Source: Caballeronia glathei (GTDB lineage: Bacteria; Pseudomonadota; Gammaproteobacteria; Burkholderiales; Burkholderiaceae). From it: 64,000 nucleotides of DNA. Where the stretch lies: NCBI RefSeq assembly GCF_000698595.1, contig NZ_JFHC01000043.1, positions 1-64,000 of the forward strand, read 5' to 3'. Position numbers and translations under genes: made by a program. The notes beneath the pieces were generated by a model. The model was not told the DNA's origin and did not search any database. It worked only from the letters and a program-made list of their open reading frames with translations. Of the stretch, positions 42,433 through 51,356 are shown piece by piece; position 1 is the first letter of the stretch; every line of letters begins with the position of its first letter.

Positions 42433-45400
42433 GTGGACACTCCGTTTTCTTTGCTTCCCGATTATGCGGAGCTATTCGCGTTCTCCAACTTTTCGTTCTT
42501 GCACGGTGCCTCACATGGTGAGGAGTTGGTCACGCGAGCTACTCAGCTCGGTTACTCCGGTCTCGCCATCACGGATGAGTGCTCCCTGGCGGGAATCGTA
42601 CGCGCGCATGTGCAGGCAAAGGAAGAGAATCTGCCGCTCGTCATCGGTTCGTATTTCCGGCTCGTTCACGCCGACAAAAGCCCTGCATTCGGATTGATTC
42701 TGCTGGCTCAAAATCGTAAGGGCTACGGCAACTTGTCCGAACTCATCACGTTGGGACGCATGCGCGCACCGAAGGGCAGCTACCTTCTGACACCGCAGGA
42801 CATTGCCCGGCCTGAGAAGGACTACGCGCACCTGCGCGCCATGCCCGACTGTCTCGCCATTCTGGTGCCCGACTTCCCCGCCAAACCAGAAGCGCTGTCC
42901 TCCCAACTTGAATGGATGAACGCGACCTTCCCGGCACGTGCATGGGTGGGACTGACGCTGCATCAGCGCGCGATGGACGATATCCATCGCGGCATCGTCG
43001 AACACGTCGCCGCTCGCCATCTAATTCCGGTCGTGGCAACGGGCAACGTGGTCATGCACGTGCGTTCTCGAAAGCCCCTGCAGGACACCATGACGGCAAT
43101 TCGTCTGGGCAAGCCAGTTTCTCAGTGCGGCTACGACCTTGCACCGAACGCCGAACAACATCTGCGCTCGCGGCTGCGCCTGGCCAACCTCTATCCCGAA
43201 CACACGTTATCGGAAACACTCAACGTCCTTGAGCGATGCAATTTTTCGCTGGATGAGCTCCGATACGAGTATCCCGACGAACTGGTGCCAGAGGGTTACA
43301 CGCACGAGGCCTATCTACGCCAGGAAACGTATATCGGTGCGCATCGCCGGTTTCCCGCCGGCATTCCGCACGCGGTGCAAGAGCAAATCGAACACGAACT
43401 GCAGCTCATCCGGGAACTCGAGTACGAGGCGTACTTTCTGACGGTCTATGACATCGTCCGCTTTGCGCGAAACCAGCATATCCTCTGCCAGGGGCGTGGC
43501 TCCGCTGCCAATTCCGCTGTCTGCTATTGCTTGGGCGTGACCGAAGTCGACCCGTCTCGCGGCAACATGCTGTTCGAGCGCTTCATCAGCAAGGAACGCG
43601 GTGAACCGCCCGATATTGATGTTGATTTCGAGCACCAACGGCGTGAAGAAGTCATCCAGTACATTTACCAAAAGTATGGACGCGACCGCGCGGCCATTGC
43701 CGCTGCTGTTTCAACGTATCGTCCCCGGGGCGCGCTTCGCGAGACCGGGAAAGCGCTCGGCATCGACCCACAGATTGTTGACCGAGTTGCCAAGTCGCAT
43801 CAGTGGTTCGATGACTCACGCGACCTGCTCAGGCGATTCGCCGAGTCGGGGCTCGACCCGGACAACCCATTGATTGCAGCGTGGGCGTCGCTTGCTGGGC
43901 AGATATTGAATTTTCCTCGCCACCTCTCCCAACACTCCGGTGGTTTCGTTATCAGCCGTGGCAAGCTCACCCGGCTGGTTCCGGTCGAGAACGCGGCGAT
44001 GGTCGACCGCAGCGCCATCCAATGGGACAAAGATGACCTCGAAGCGCTCGGCCTACTAAAAATCGACGTATTGGCGCTCGGCATGCTGTCCGCGATTCGC
44101 CGCACGCTCGACATTGTGTCCGAGCAGCGCGGTGAACGCTTTGAGATGCAAGACATCCCTGCTGAAGACCCGCAGACCTACGAGATGATTTCGCAGGCGG
44201 ACACGGTCGGCGTGTTCCAGATTGAATCCCGTGCACAGATGAGCATGTTGCCGCGCCTGCAGCCCCGCACCTTCTACGACCTCGTCATCGAGGTGGCCAT
44301 CGTGCGGCCAGGACCGATTCAGGGCGGTGCGGTGCATCCGTATTTACGGCGCCGGCAAGGGTTCGAGCCGGTGACCTACCCCAGCGACGCACTGAAGGCG
44401 GCGCTCGGACGCACGCTCGGTGTGCCAATTTTTCAAGAACAGGTGATGCAAGTCGCCATTCTTGCGGCGGGATTTACGCCCGGCGAGGCCGACCAATTAA
44501 GACGCGCGATGGCGGCCTGGAAACGCAAGGGTGGGTTGGAGAAGTACTACGACCGCATCGTGAACGGCATGCGGGAGCGTGGCTATGAGCAAGAATTCGC
44601 CGAGGCGATATTCGAACAAATCAAAGGTTTCGGCGAGTACGGCTTTCCGGAAAGCCATGCTGCGAGTTTTGCGTTGCTCGTCTACGCCAGCAGCTGGCTT
44701 AAGTGCCACGAACCTGCGCCTTTTCTCGCTGCCATGCTGAATTCCCAGCCAATGGGCTTCTACTCACCGTCGCAGCTCGTGCAGGACGCGAAACGCCACG
44801 GCGTTGAGGTCGCGCCGGTCGACGTGACCATAAGCGGCTGGGATTCTGTTCTGGAGGCACGGGCTGCAGAGAAGAAACCCATTGTCCGTCTCGGTTTGTC
44901 TCTGCTGAAGGGCATGCGTGACGGAGCCGTAGAGCGCATTGAGACTGCTCGCGCGGTTAGGCCATTCGAAAGCGTCAGCGACCTCGCGCGCCGCGCGCAG
45001 CTTGACCGACATGACCTGCAGATACTCGCTGCAGCCAACGCGTTGTCATCGCTCGCGGGCAATCGGCGAGAGGCGCTTTGGCAGTCGGTCGCGGCGGTCT
45101 CCGACAAGGACATATTGGCTGACGCGTGCGTCGATGACGAAACGCCTCCCCTTGGCTCGCCATCCGAGGCAGAGAACATCGTAGGTGATTACAAGTCGAC
45201 GGGCCTGACGCTGGGTCGTCATCCGCTGGAGTTGCTGCGCCCGACCCTGCTCGAACATCGCCTGATGCCAGCGTCGACGTTGCGCGCGTATCCCAACGGA
45301 CGGCTTGCGCGCGGATGCGGCCTCGTGACTGTAAGGCAGCGACCCGGTACCGCTAAAGGGGTGATGTTTGTAACGCTCGAGGATGAGACTGGCAATGTGA

Positions 45401-45582
45401 ACGTCATCGTCTGGCCGTCACTGCTCGAGAAACAACGGAGGGAAGCGCTCGGGGCATCGTTGTTAGCGGTGTATGGCACGTGGCAATGCGAGGGAGAAGT
45501 CCGACATCTGGTCGCCCAACGACTCGTGGATATGTCACATCTGTTGGGTGGGTTGACCACGGTTAGTCGGAACTTCTGCTGA
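42433..45582 (+). CDS. dnaE2: Error-prone DNA polymerase III alpha subunit DnaE2 (ImuC)
   Basis: A 1049-residue C-family polymerase, GTG start six bases after imuB. Domains: PHP (FSNFSFLHGASHGEELVTRA), polymerase core with LCQGRGSAANSAVCYCLGVT and EPPDIDVDFEHQRREEVIQY (catalytic acidic residues), HhH near GFGEYGFPESHAASFALLVY, and a C-terminal OB fold (VMFVTLEDETGNVNVIVWPS). It lacks the long C-terminal tau-binding part of replicative DnaE1. It carries out translesion synthesis with ImuA/B. Confidence 0.96.
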   Translation: MDTPFSLLPDYAELFAFSNFSFLHGASHGEELVTRATQLGYSGLAITDECSLAGIVRAHVQAKEENLPLVIGSYFRLVHADKSPAFGLILLAQNRKGYGNLSELITLGRMRAPKGSYLLTPQDIARPEKDYAHLRAMPDCLAILVPDFPAKPEALSSQLEWMNATFPARAWVGLTLHQRAMDDIHRGIVEHVAARHLIPVVATGNVVMHVRSRKPLQDTMTAIRLGKPVSQCGYDLAPNAEQHLRSRLRLANLYPEHTLSETLNVLERCNFSLDELRYEYPDELVPEGYTHEAYLRQETYIGAHRRFPAGIPHAVQEQIEHELQLIRELEYEAYFLTVYDIVRFARNQHILCQGRGSAANSAVCYCLGVTEVDPSRGNMLFERFISKERGEPPDIDVDFEHQRREEVIQYIYQKYGRDRAAIAAAVSTYRPRGALRETGKALGIDPQIVDRVAKSHQWFDDSRDLLRRFAESGLDPDNPLIAAWASLAGQILNFPRHLSQHSGGFVISRGKLTRLVPVENAAMVDRSAIQWDKDDLEALGLLKIDVLALGMLSAIRRTLDIVSEQRGERFEMQDIPAEDPQTYEMISQADTVGVFQIESRAQMSMLPRLQPRTFYDLVIEVAIVRPGPIQGGAVHPYLRRRQGFEPVTYPSDALKAALGRTLGVPIFQEQVMQVAILAAGFTPGEADQLRRAMAAWKRKGGLEKYYDRIVNGMRERGYEQEFAEAIFEQIKGFGEYGFPESHAASFALLVYASSWLKCHEPAPFLAAMLNSQPMGFYSPSQLVQDAKRHGVEVAPVDVTISGWDSVLEARAAEKKPIVRLGLSLLKGMRDGAVERIETARAVRPFESVSDLARRAQLDRHDLQILAAANALSSLAGNRREALWQSVAAVSDKDILADACVDDETPPLGSPSEAENIVGDYKSTGLTLGRHPLELLRPTLLEHRLMPASTLRAYPNGRLARGCGLVTVRQRPGTAKGVMFVTLEDETGNVNVIVWPSLLEKQRREALGASLLAVYGTWQCEGEVRHLVAQRLVDMSHLLGGLTTVSRNFC

Positions 45583-45720
45583 TGCCACTACGTCGACCTT
45601 CTGAATCCTCAACGGCGCAGCCGAGCGCAAAATATGTGAGGTCCCGCGCGGTGAAGGTCCGATTGTTGATACGTTGCCTGACTCAGGGCGTTTCAGAGAA
45701 GAGGCTACGAATCGCGACTA

Positions 45721-46051
45721 TCAATCTGCCAATGGATACGGCTTTTGGAATAATTCATCCCACAAACGCTCCTGCGGTCGCGGAGGGAGGGCAGCCGATA
45801 ACATTACGACCGGGATATCGGCGGTTGCATCATCATTTTTTTAATCGTCGGCATAATTCAACGCCATCAATGCGCGGCATCATCCAGTCGGTGACAGTGA
45901 GACTTGGTTTTTGTGTGACCGCCGTTGCGAGCGCTATTTCGCCATTTAATGCGGTGACCGCGTGGTATCCCTCCCGCTCCCGAAATATTTGGAGCGCGCG
46001 AAGAATACTCCGGTCGTCATCGACAAGAAGTATTGTCGGCAATTGACCCAC
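45721..46051 (-). pseudogene. Receiver-domain response regulator with a poly-A frameshift
   Basis: The frame runs MGQLPTILLVDDDRSILRAL to VTDWMMPRIDGVELCRRLKK and stops at residue 72. Dropping one A from the run of seven (45836-45842) restores LKNDDATADIPVVMLSAALP and ELFQKPYPLAD, ending at 45721 and completing a receiver with the conserved Lys. So one extra base truncates the protein before strand 5. It is divergent from the hybrid kinase. Sequencing error or slippage cannot be excluded. Confidence 0.8.
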
Positions 46052-46193
46052 CTGGGAGTCGACTGGGTAAACATAGGTCGCGCAAAACTCGCTCCCACAC
46101 CGTGATAAACCGTACGCTCAGACGTCGCGACGCCTACAATTCTGTAGACAGCACCCCATTTCGTACCCTAGTTAGGACGAGCTTGGAGACCAA

Positions 46194-47951
46194 ATGGTCG
46201 GACCAGTTGCGCCATCTATAGCGGAGCGCGCACAGCGCAAAGGCACATTGGTGACATCGGTGCTCGACACGCGTCCGCATCGCCAGCCAGACTTTGCCGC
46301 AGAGAGCGAGGCGATGCACCGTTTGGCAAAAACACTGACATCGCCCGACAACGCCATGCTCGAGACGCTGTCGAACTTGGCGCTTACTCTGTGCGAGGCG
46401 GGCAGTGCGGGCATCGCATTGCGCGAACATGACTCCGATGGTGGCGCAATATTTCGCTGGGTGGCCGTTTCGGGCGATTGTGCGACAGCCCTCGATACTA
46501 TCGTGCCGGCGGAGAGCCCAAGCGGTGTCGCGCTCGAACTCGCTGCGGCGCAGCTGTTCTCGTTTCCGCAACGCCACTTTACATGTCTGGGACATGTGAC
46601 TCCCGAGGTCGTCGAAGAGCTCGTCGTGCCGATTCCGGGCGACCCGGAACCTTGGGGCACCGTTTGGGTGATGTCACACGACAAAGAGCACATCTTCGAC
46701 TCCGAGGACCGCAGAGCCCTTATCAGCCTCGCGAACTTTACGTGCGCGGCGCTAACGATTACTCGGGCGAAGGCCGATGCAGAAGCGCGGGCGGCAGAGG
46801 CCGAGGCGGCGCGAAACGCACTGGCGCTGGCTGAAGCGCGTAAGGACGACTTCATCGCCACGCTGAGCCATGAGTTACGCAATCCAATCGGCCCAATTGA
46901 CAGCGCCTTGACGGCAGCACGAAAGCTCGCTCAAGGCAATTCCTCCGTGTTGTCTGCCCTAAGCATTGCTGACAGGCAGATGCGATTATTAAAGCGACTC
47001 GTCAACGACCTGCTCGATGCGTCGAGAATAAGGCATGGGAAGCTCGCGGTGCGACCCACCTACGGGTTACTCCAGGATATCGTCGCGGACGCGGTAACCC
47101 CGATGAAGGCGGACGTGAACAGCGGCCAGCACCAACTGCATATCACTGTTCCGCCATATCCGGTTACCGTGCACGCTGACCCCGCGCGGCTCACGCAGGT
47201 GGTGTCGAATCTGTTGGCCAACGCAGTGAAATACACGCCTCGCGGGGGCGACATCACACTATTGGTCGAGGCGCCTAAGTTAACGGTCGAGTCAGGGAGC
47301 TATGCAGCTCATGGCAACGCGGTCATCAAGGTACGAGACAATGGCGCGGGTATTTCATCGTCCCTGCTGCCGCACGTCTTTGAGATGTTTGCCCAGTCGG
47401 CGTCGGCACGGAAAAACGCGGAGGGAGGACTCGGAATTGGTCTAGCCGTCGTAAAACATCTCGTAACAGCACACAACGGCACAGTCACTATTGCGAGCGA
47501 CGGCGAGGGCCAAGGTACAGAAGTCACGTTGCAACTCCCGATTGTCTGCGCAGGTACGGGCGAGCCAGCCACCTCCGCGACCGGCACGATGCAACCTATG
47601 CGTATCCTCCTCGTTGACGACAGCGCGGACGCAACCGAGGCACTGGGAACACTGCTAGAACTAGAGGGACACGAGGTAAAACGAGCTCAGGGCGGGCCCG
47701 ACGCGCTTCGCATAGTCGAGTCATTCACGCCGGACGTCGCCTTGATTGATATCAGCATGCCCGGTATGGACGGCCACGAGCTTGCGCAGTTGCTTCGACT
47801 TCAAGCGCAGTGCTGCCAGACGAAGCTGGTGGCACTGACGGGCTACGTCAATGGTGGTAGGCGACTTCAGACTGACGAACGAGTATTTGACTATCACCTA
47901 ACCAAACCGTTGTCGCTCGATGACCTCGCCGATGCTCTGCGGCGTTCATAA
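46194..47951 (+). CDS. GAF-domain hybrid histidine kinase with C-terminal receiver
   Basis: A 585-residue soluble hybrid kinase. Domains: GAF (about 40-190, LCEAGSAGIALREHDSDGGA), an Ala-rich coiled coil (KADAEARAAEAEAARNALAL), HisKA with His226 in ATLSHELRNPIGPI, ATPase with VVSNLLANAVKYTPRGGDIT, VRDNGAGISSSLL and GIGLAVVKHLV, and a receiver (470-585) with acceptor Asp519 in VALIDISMPGMDG and Lys in HLTKPLSL. No membrane segment. The frameshifted receiver lies 142 bases away, divergent. Confidence 0.93.
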   Translation: MVGPVAPSIAERAQRKGTLVTSVLDTRPHRQPDFAAESEAMHRLAKTLTSPDNAMLETLSNLALTLCEAGSAGIALREHDSDGGAIFRWVAVSGDCATALDTIVPAESPSGVALELAAAQLFSFPQRHFTCLGHVTPEVVEELVVPIPGDPEPWGTVWVMSHDKEHIFDSEDRRALISLANFTCAALTITRAKADAEARAAEAEAARNALALAEARKDDFIATLSHELRNPIGPIDSALTAARKLAQGNSSVLSALSIADRQMRLLKRLVNDLLDASRIRHGKLAVRPTYGLLQDIVADAVTPMKADVNSGQHQLHITVPPYPVTVHADPARLTQVVSNLLANAVKYTPRGGDITLLVEAPKLTVESGSYAAHGNAVIKVRDNGAGISSSLLPHVFEMFAQSASARKNAEGGLGIGLAVVKHLVTAHNGTVTIASDGEGQGTEVTLQLPIVCAGTGEPATSATGTMQPMRILLVDDSADATEALGTLLELEGHEVKRAQGGPDALRIVESFTPDVALIDISMPGMDGHELAQLLRLQAQCCQTKLVALTGYVNGGRRLQTDERVFDYHLTKPLSLDDLADALRRS

Positions 47952-48239
47952 GGTGAGCGGCCTCGGTGGTCAGTGCCTGCCAGTGATGCGCCAGAGTTCG
48001 GTTCTTGCCGCCTTCCCGTGTGCGTTCCGCGATTATTAAGGTCCCGCAGGAAGATTTCGGTGAGAACGTGCAACCGCGGACTTGTCTCGACTGCTCGGAC
48101 AGCAGAAAGCCTGAGAAGCCCCTGGCGCGCAATGCTTGAGCCATTTCGCCTTCACCGTAGAAGGCGTCGTCTCGTCACACGACCGCGTTTGCATCCAGCA
48201 TTCGAAGATGTGAGAACTGGGAACGAAGGGCCCGTCGGG

Positions 48240-48445
48240 GACCAGACAGACTTGCTCTCTTTTGCAGCCATCACGGATGAGCCGCCGCCGGAGCTCGCTG
48301 CAGCAGGTCATGACCAGTGCATCATGCCTATAAAGCCCGATAACATCAACGCGTGGCTGAATCGGGATGCGTCGGATTTGGCTGCGATGTAGGCGATTCT
48401 TGAGTGCAGGGGCGCCCGTATTATGAGCACAGGCTTGCGGCATAA
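48240..48445 (+). pseudogene. SRAP (YedK-type) gene, 3' remnant
   Basis: One frame reads TDLLSFAAITDEPPPELAAA, GHDQCIMPIKPDNINAWLNR and DASDLAAM, then a stop, AILE, and after a shift RPYYEHRLAA ending at 48445. These are the last 70 residues of a YedK/SRAP protein of the kind with FAAITDEPPxExAAAGHDR and a closing YYEHRxAA. The N-terminal catalytic part is absent. Different in type from the intact SRAP at 38.2 kb. Confidence 0.7.
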
Positions 48446-48554
48446 TGATGCGTTCCTGTTTGCAGCGGTTCCGGCTTTATGTCATCGGTTTTTAGTAACA
48501 TTGCCGCATTGACCAAGAACCGCAGTGAAGTAGGCATCAGAAGGCAGGCATTGA

Positions 48555-49058
48555 ATGGACATCTTCTACTATTGGCAGAAGCTCGAACAGAACCTCAAGA
48601 ACGGTCAAGTCGGCTATTTTGGCTCCAATAATTCGAAAATCAAGCAACTCGCGGAACGGTTGCCAATGCGCATTTGGGTATTCAAAACCCCGAAGGGGAT
48701 GAAAGGGTCTATCCAGGTGGTCGGCTCGTTGCTTGTCAGCGATGAACCGCGTGTAGCTGTGGCTACCGACTACCCTAATGTCATCTATTATGACCCGTTT
48801 TCGCCGGAGTCCGTGTTGTTTACCAACTCTGATACCCCAGAGCGTATTCAGGACGTATCTGGCTACTTCCAATATCGATTCCACGCCGCGTTCAGTAGCA
48901 ATTTCAACGGCGATGCCGGGGTGCAAGCGATGGAATCGAACGTCGTCCGCGGGTTCGAAGCACTGGTCGCAGATTGGGGCAAATGCCAGATGCTGGAACG
49001 CGTCGGGGACCGCAAGAAGGTCCAGCCTATCAATCCGTTCGCGCAGCGTTCAACTTGA
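48555..49058 (+). CDS. Protein of unknown function
   Basis: A 167-residue protein with AAGGCAGG upstream. Seen: MDIFYYWQKLEQNLKNGQVG, RIWVFKTPKGMKGSIQVVGS and LLVSDEPRVAVATDYPNVIY. The string WVFKTP..MKGSIQVVGSLLVSD is suggestive of a PUA/EVE-like nucleotide-binding barrel, but I cannot name a family. No signal peptide. Lower GC than the imu genes. Confidence 0.65.
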   Translation: MDIFYYWQKLEQNLKNGQVGYFGSNNSKIKQLAERLPMRIWVFKTPKGMKGSIQVVGSLLVSDEPRVAVATDYPNVIYYDPFSPESVLFTNSDTPERIQDVSGYFQYRFHAAFSSNFNGDAGVQAMESNVVRGFEALVADWGKCQMLERVGDRKKVQPINPFAQRST

Positions 49059-49111
49059 CGTCACCGTACGGCTTGCCCGCAGCAACAAATAGCCGTCTTG
49101 CTCAAATCGCT

Positions 49112-49348
49112 ATGACACACCATTGGCCTCAAGACCCTTATTGGACCGAAGCTCTCGATAGGTTTCGGGCACTCCGAGAGAGCGGAGCGAAGAAACTGAC
49201 CATCGAGCTCGACGCATTCCTGGAAACGCTCTTCAACGACGACGGTCCCGCGTATCAGGCTTTTGAAGCTATGCGTTCGGTGCAGGAGCATGAAGGAAGC
49301 GGCAGCTCCGGCCTTGATGTTGGCGAGGGCCGCAGCAGCCATGTCTGA
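49112..49348 (+). CDS. Small protein of unknown function
   Basis: A 78-residue ORF started at 49112 (MTHHWPQDPYWTEALDRFRA); longer starts overlap the previous gene. Seen: KKLTIELDAFLETLFNDDGP. No family and no good ribosome site. Its end overlaps the family A fragment in another frame, so its last 20 residues may be frameshifted. Confidence 0.4.
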   Translation: MTHHWPQDPYWTEALDRFRALRESGAKKLTIELDAFLETLFNDDGPAYQAFEAMRSVQEHEGSGSSGLDVGEGRSSHV

Positions 49349-49415
49349 GCTCGAAGCAGCACGAAAAGCGTTCGATGGGCTGCTTCCTTTGAGGTCTGGC
49401 TCGCCGCCCGGATGA
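49290..49415 (+). pseudogene. Family A fragment (third copy)
   Basis: A 41-codon frame: MKEAAAPALMLARAAAAMSE then LEAARKAFDGLL. It matches the second half of family A (STLELARFAAAMQELKNARE then AFDALL) but has no N-terminal half. It overlaps the end of the 49112 ORF in a different frame, so it may be a separate remnant or a fused tail reached by frameshift. Confidence 0.5.
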
Positions 49416-49539
49416 CACTGTGGAAGTGATTCTTCAGGCGTCTGAATCCTGGGCGCCTTCTCCGCTTTTTGAGCGGACGTCTGCGCCCGGAACTGCGACA
49501 GGCTGTTCCTCATCGAGCGCCTGGGTGACAGCATGTCAA

Positions 49540-49723
49540 GAATTTCACTCAAAGCTCCCTCGAGAATCTGTTCGGATAGTTTAGGGTCGGAGACGGCGCG
49601 CGCCAACGTAACCGCGCCAACGCAGGCGCTCATGATGAGCAGAGCCTCAGTACGTTTCTTGGCGCTCTCTTGTACGGGCGAGGCCTTACAAATCAGGTCA
49701 ATGATTGCCCCTGGACCGGGCAC
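49540..49723 (-). pseudogene. TetR-family regulator fragment
   Basis: The minus-strand frame reads GAIIDLICKASPVQESAKKR, TEALLIMSACVGAVTLARAV and SDPKLSEQILEGALSEIL, the C-terminal ligand-domain helices of TetR/AcrR regulators. The HTH is missing: upstream, the sequence turns into the H-NS-like gene on the other strand at about 49706. It looks like a regulator cut by recombination. Confidence 0.6.
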
Positions 49724-50011
49724 GGCCGCGCTCCAGTTTGGCTCGCTAACGTCAGAGACCGAAGCAAATTCTTGATTGCAGCCGACACTGAAGCGAGCGT
49801 TGCGACGACCGCGCGTGCTGTGAGCAAGGCGAAGACTGCGGTGAAGAAGGCCACGAAGGCAGTTGGTGCGAATTCGGGCAAGGGGCAGCGGAAAGGACCG
49901 CAGCCTGCGATGTACTTCGACCCAAAGAGTGGTGCGACATGGAGTGGGCGTGGCCCCGCTCCGGCGTGGCTTACTGGTGGCAAAGACCGGAGAAAGTATC
50001 TGATAGGTTGA
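49670..50011 (+). CDS. Tandem H-NS DNA-binding domains, no oligomerisation domain
   Basis: A 113-residue ORF from a TTG start. Two H-NS C-terminal modules are visible: WTGHGRAPVWLANVRDRSKF with LIAAD, and FDPKSGATWSGRGPAPAWLT with GKDRRKYLIG, joined by a basic Ala/Lys linker (AVSKAKTAVKKATKAVGANS). The N-terminal coiled-coil of H-NS is absent; the ORF starts at the break with the TetR fragment. It may still bind AT-rich DNA, or be a truncated remnant. GPQPA and GATWSG are shared with the remnant at 20.2 kb. Confidence 0.7.
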   Translation: MYGRGLTNQVNDCPWTGHGRAPVWLANVRDRSKFLIAADTEASVATTARAVSKAKTAVKKATKAVGANSGKGQRKGPQPAMYFDPKSGATWSGRGPAPAWLTGGKDRRKYLIG

Positions 50012-50328
50012 ATGATTGTCGACACCGGGCTGGTGGCGATGAGGGGCCGTCGAGCCGTCCGAAGACTAACCGCAAGTTCTAATGAGTCTGCAGCCCATAT
50101 CAGCCTCGAAGTCGCGCTCCCCTTACCCGTTCATGAAACCCTTGCGCGCCGATATTTGGCGTTCTATGGTCCGAGAATGCTGATAGCTCCACCGCATCAA
50201 ACGCAGGAGAAGGACGCAATGCAACAAAGGCTGAACGCAGACGCCCATTGCCTTTCCGGCTCCGGAGCGACCTACCTTTCCAAGACGGCTGCAAGGACCA
50301 TCGCTAACGTGCCGCTATCGGAACTGCA
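50012..50328. other. Intergenic stretch before the AraC gene
   Basis: The overlapping frame at 50012-50500 shows no motif and its end lies inside the AraC gene. Probably promoter DNA. Confidence 0.35.
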
Positions 50329-51291
50329 ATGCAATATTTGTTCTCAACATCTTCAGTCGCGGCTCCTGAACGTTTCGACTACTGGCGAGACGTGGTTTGC
50401 AGTCACTGCATTCCGGCGACGAGCGACTCTCAATTTAGAGCTCAATTCGACGCTGAGATTATCGGCCGGTCAATCGGCGCCCTGGATGTGGCAAAGATGA
50501 CCGGCCCGGAACATGAATGGGTTCGGGATTTCACTAATATCCGGTCCGGTCCTGAAAACAATCTCTGGCTTTCCTTTCTTGAGGACGGCATCGGCTACTT
50601 GGAGCAAAACGGCCGACGGGTTGTCCAAAGCCCGGGTGACGTACTGCTGTACGACGCAGCGCGCCCATTCAGTTACGCCATTTCGCCAGAGTCCTTCTTC
50701 ATCGTCAGAATCCCTCGCGATTTGCTCCTTCGTCGCACCGCGAGCGCCGAGCATGTAGTCGCCACCTCGTTAGGACCTGGCACGGGATTCAGAGCCGTAC
50801 TCGGCGCGATGATTAAGGAGGCGTGCGAATCGCGGGAACTCAGCCAGTCGACGCATGCTGAGTCGCGGATTGCTGGCGCAATACTGGACCTCGTGAGTGC
50901 AATCATCGACATCCACTCCGGGGAAGCGCCGGTTACGTCCTCGCAAGCCGCCTTGTATCGAAAAGCGCTTGCGTTCATTGAAGACAACATCGAGTACGCA
51001 GGCCTCGACGTCGACTACATTGCTTCGTCGATGCACGTCTCAACGCGAACATTGGCGCGTGCCTTCGCAGGACAGGCTACGACTCCCATGAAGTCCATCT
51101 GGCAAAAGCGGCTCGCGGCTAGCTACTGTGCACTTCGGGAAGGCTCGGTCAAAAATGTTACGGACGCCGCGATGACGTTTGGTTTTTGCGACGTATCCCA
51201 CTTCAGCCGCTCGTTCAAAAAGAGCTACGGCGTTACGCCTCAGAGCGTATTGCTTCGAAACAGGGAGCCGCTTGACTGTTCCGAAGGCTGA
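50329..51291 (+). CDS. AraC-family transcriptional regulator
   Basis: A 320-residue regulator of the AraC-binding-like/feaR type. The N-terminal domain has FDYWRDVVCSHCIPATSDSQ and DGIGYLEQNGRRVVQSPGDV; the C-terminal domain has two HTHs, DVDYIASSMHVSTRTLARAF and NVTDAAMTFGFCDVSHFSRS with FKKSYGVTPQSV. It sits next to the amidase gene (convergent) and near the ABC transporter, so it may control that locus. The effector is unknown. Confidence 0.92.
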   Translation: MQYLFSTSSVAAPERFDYWRDVVCSHCIPATSDSQFRAQFDAEIIGRSIGALDVAKMTGPEHEWVRDFTNIRSGPENNLWLSFLEDGIGYLEQNGRRVVQSPGDVLLYDAARPFSYAISPESFFIVRIPRDLLLRRTASAEHVVATSLGPGTGFRAVLGAMIKEACESRELSQSTHAESRIAGAILDLVSAIIDIHSGEAPVTSSQAALYRKALAFIEDNIEYAGLDVDYIASSMHVSTRTLARAFAGQATTPMKSIWQKRLAASYCALREGSVKNVTDAAMTFGFCDVSHFSRSFKKSYGVTPQSVLLRNREPLDCSEG

Positions 51292-51318
51292 ATAGCGCGT
51301 GCGGACACCGCGTACAGC

Positions 51319-51356
51319 AACGCCGCATCTCGTTGATGACGCGGCGTTTTCTTTTC
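51319..51356 (+). terminator. Intrinsic terminator after AraC gene
   Basis: AACGCCGC / GCGGCGTT stem (51319-51326 and 51341-51348) with a 14-base loop, then TTCTTTTC. It separates the converging AraC and amidase genes. Confidence 0.75.

Noticed and set aside
49061..49540. Downstream part of the TetR-like minus-strand ORF as a real extension
   Set aside because: After LSEIL the frame is unstructured and is antisense to the 49112 ORF and the family A fragment.
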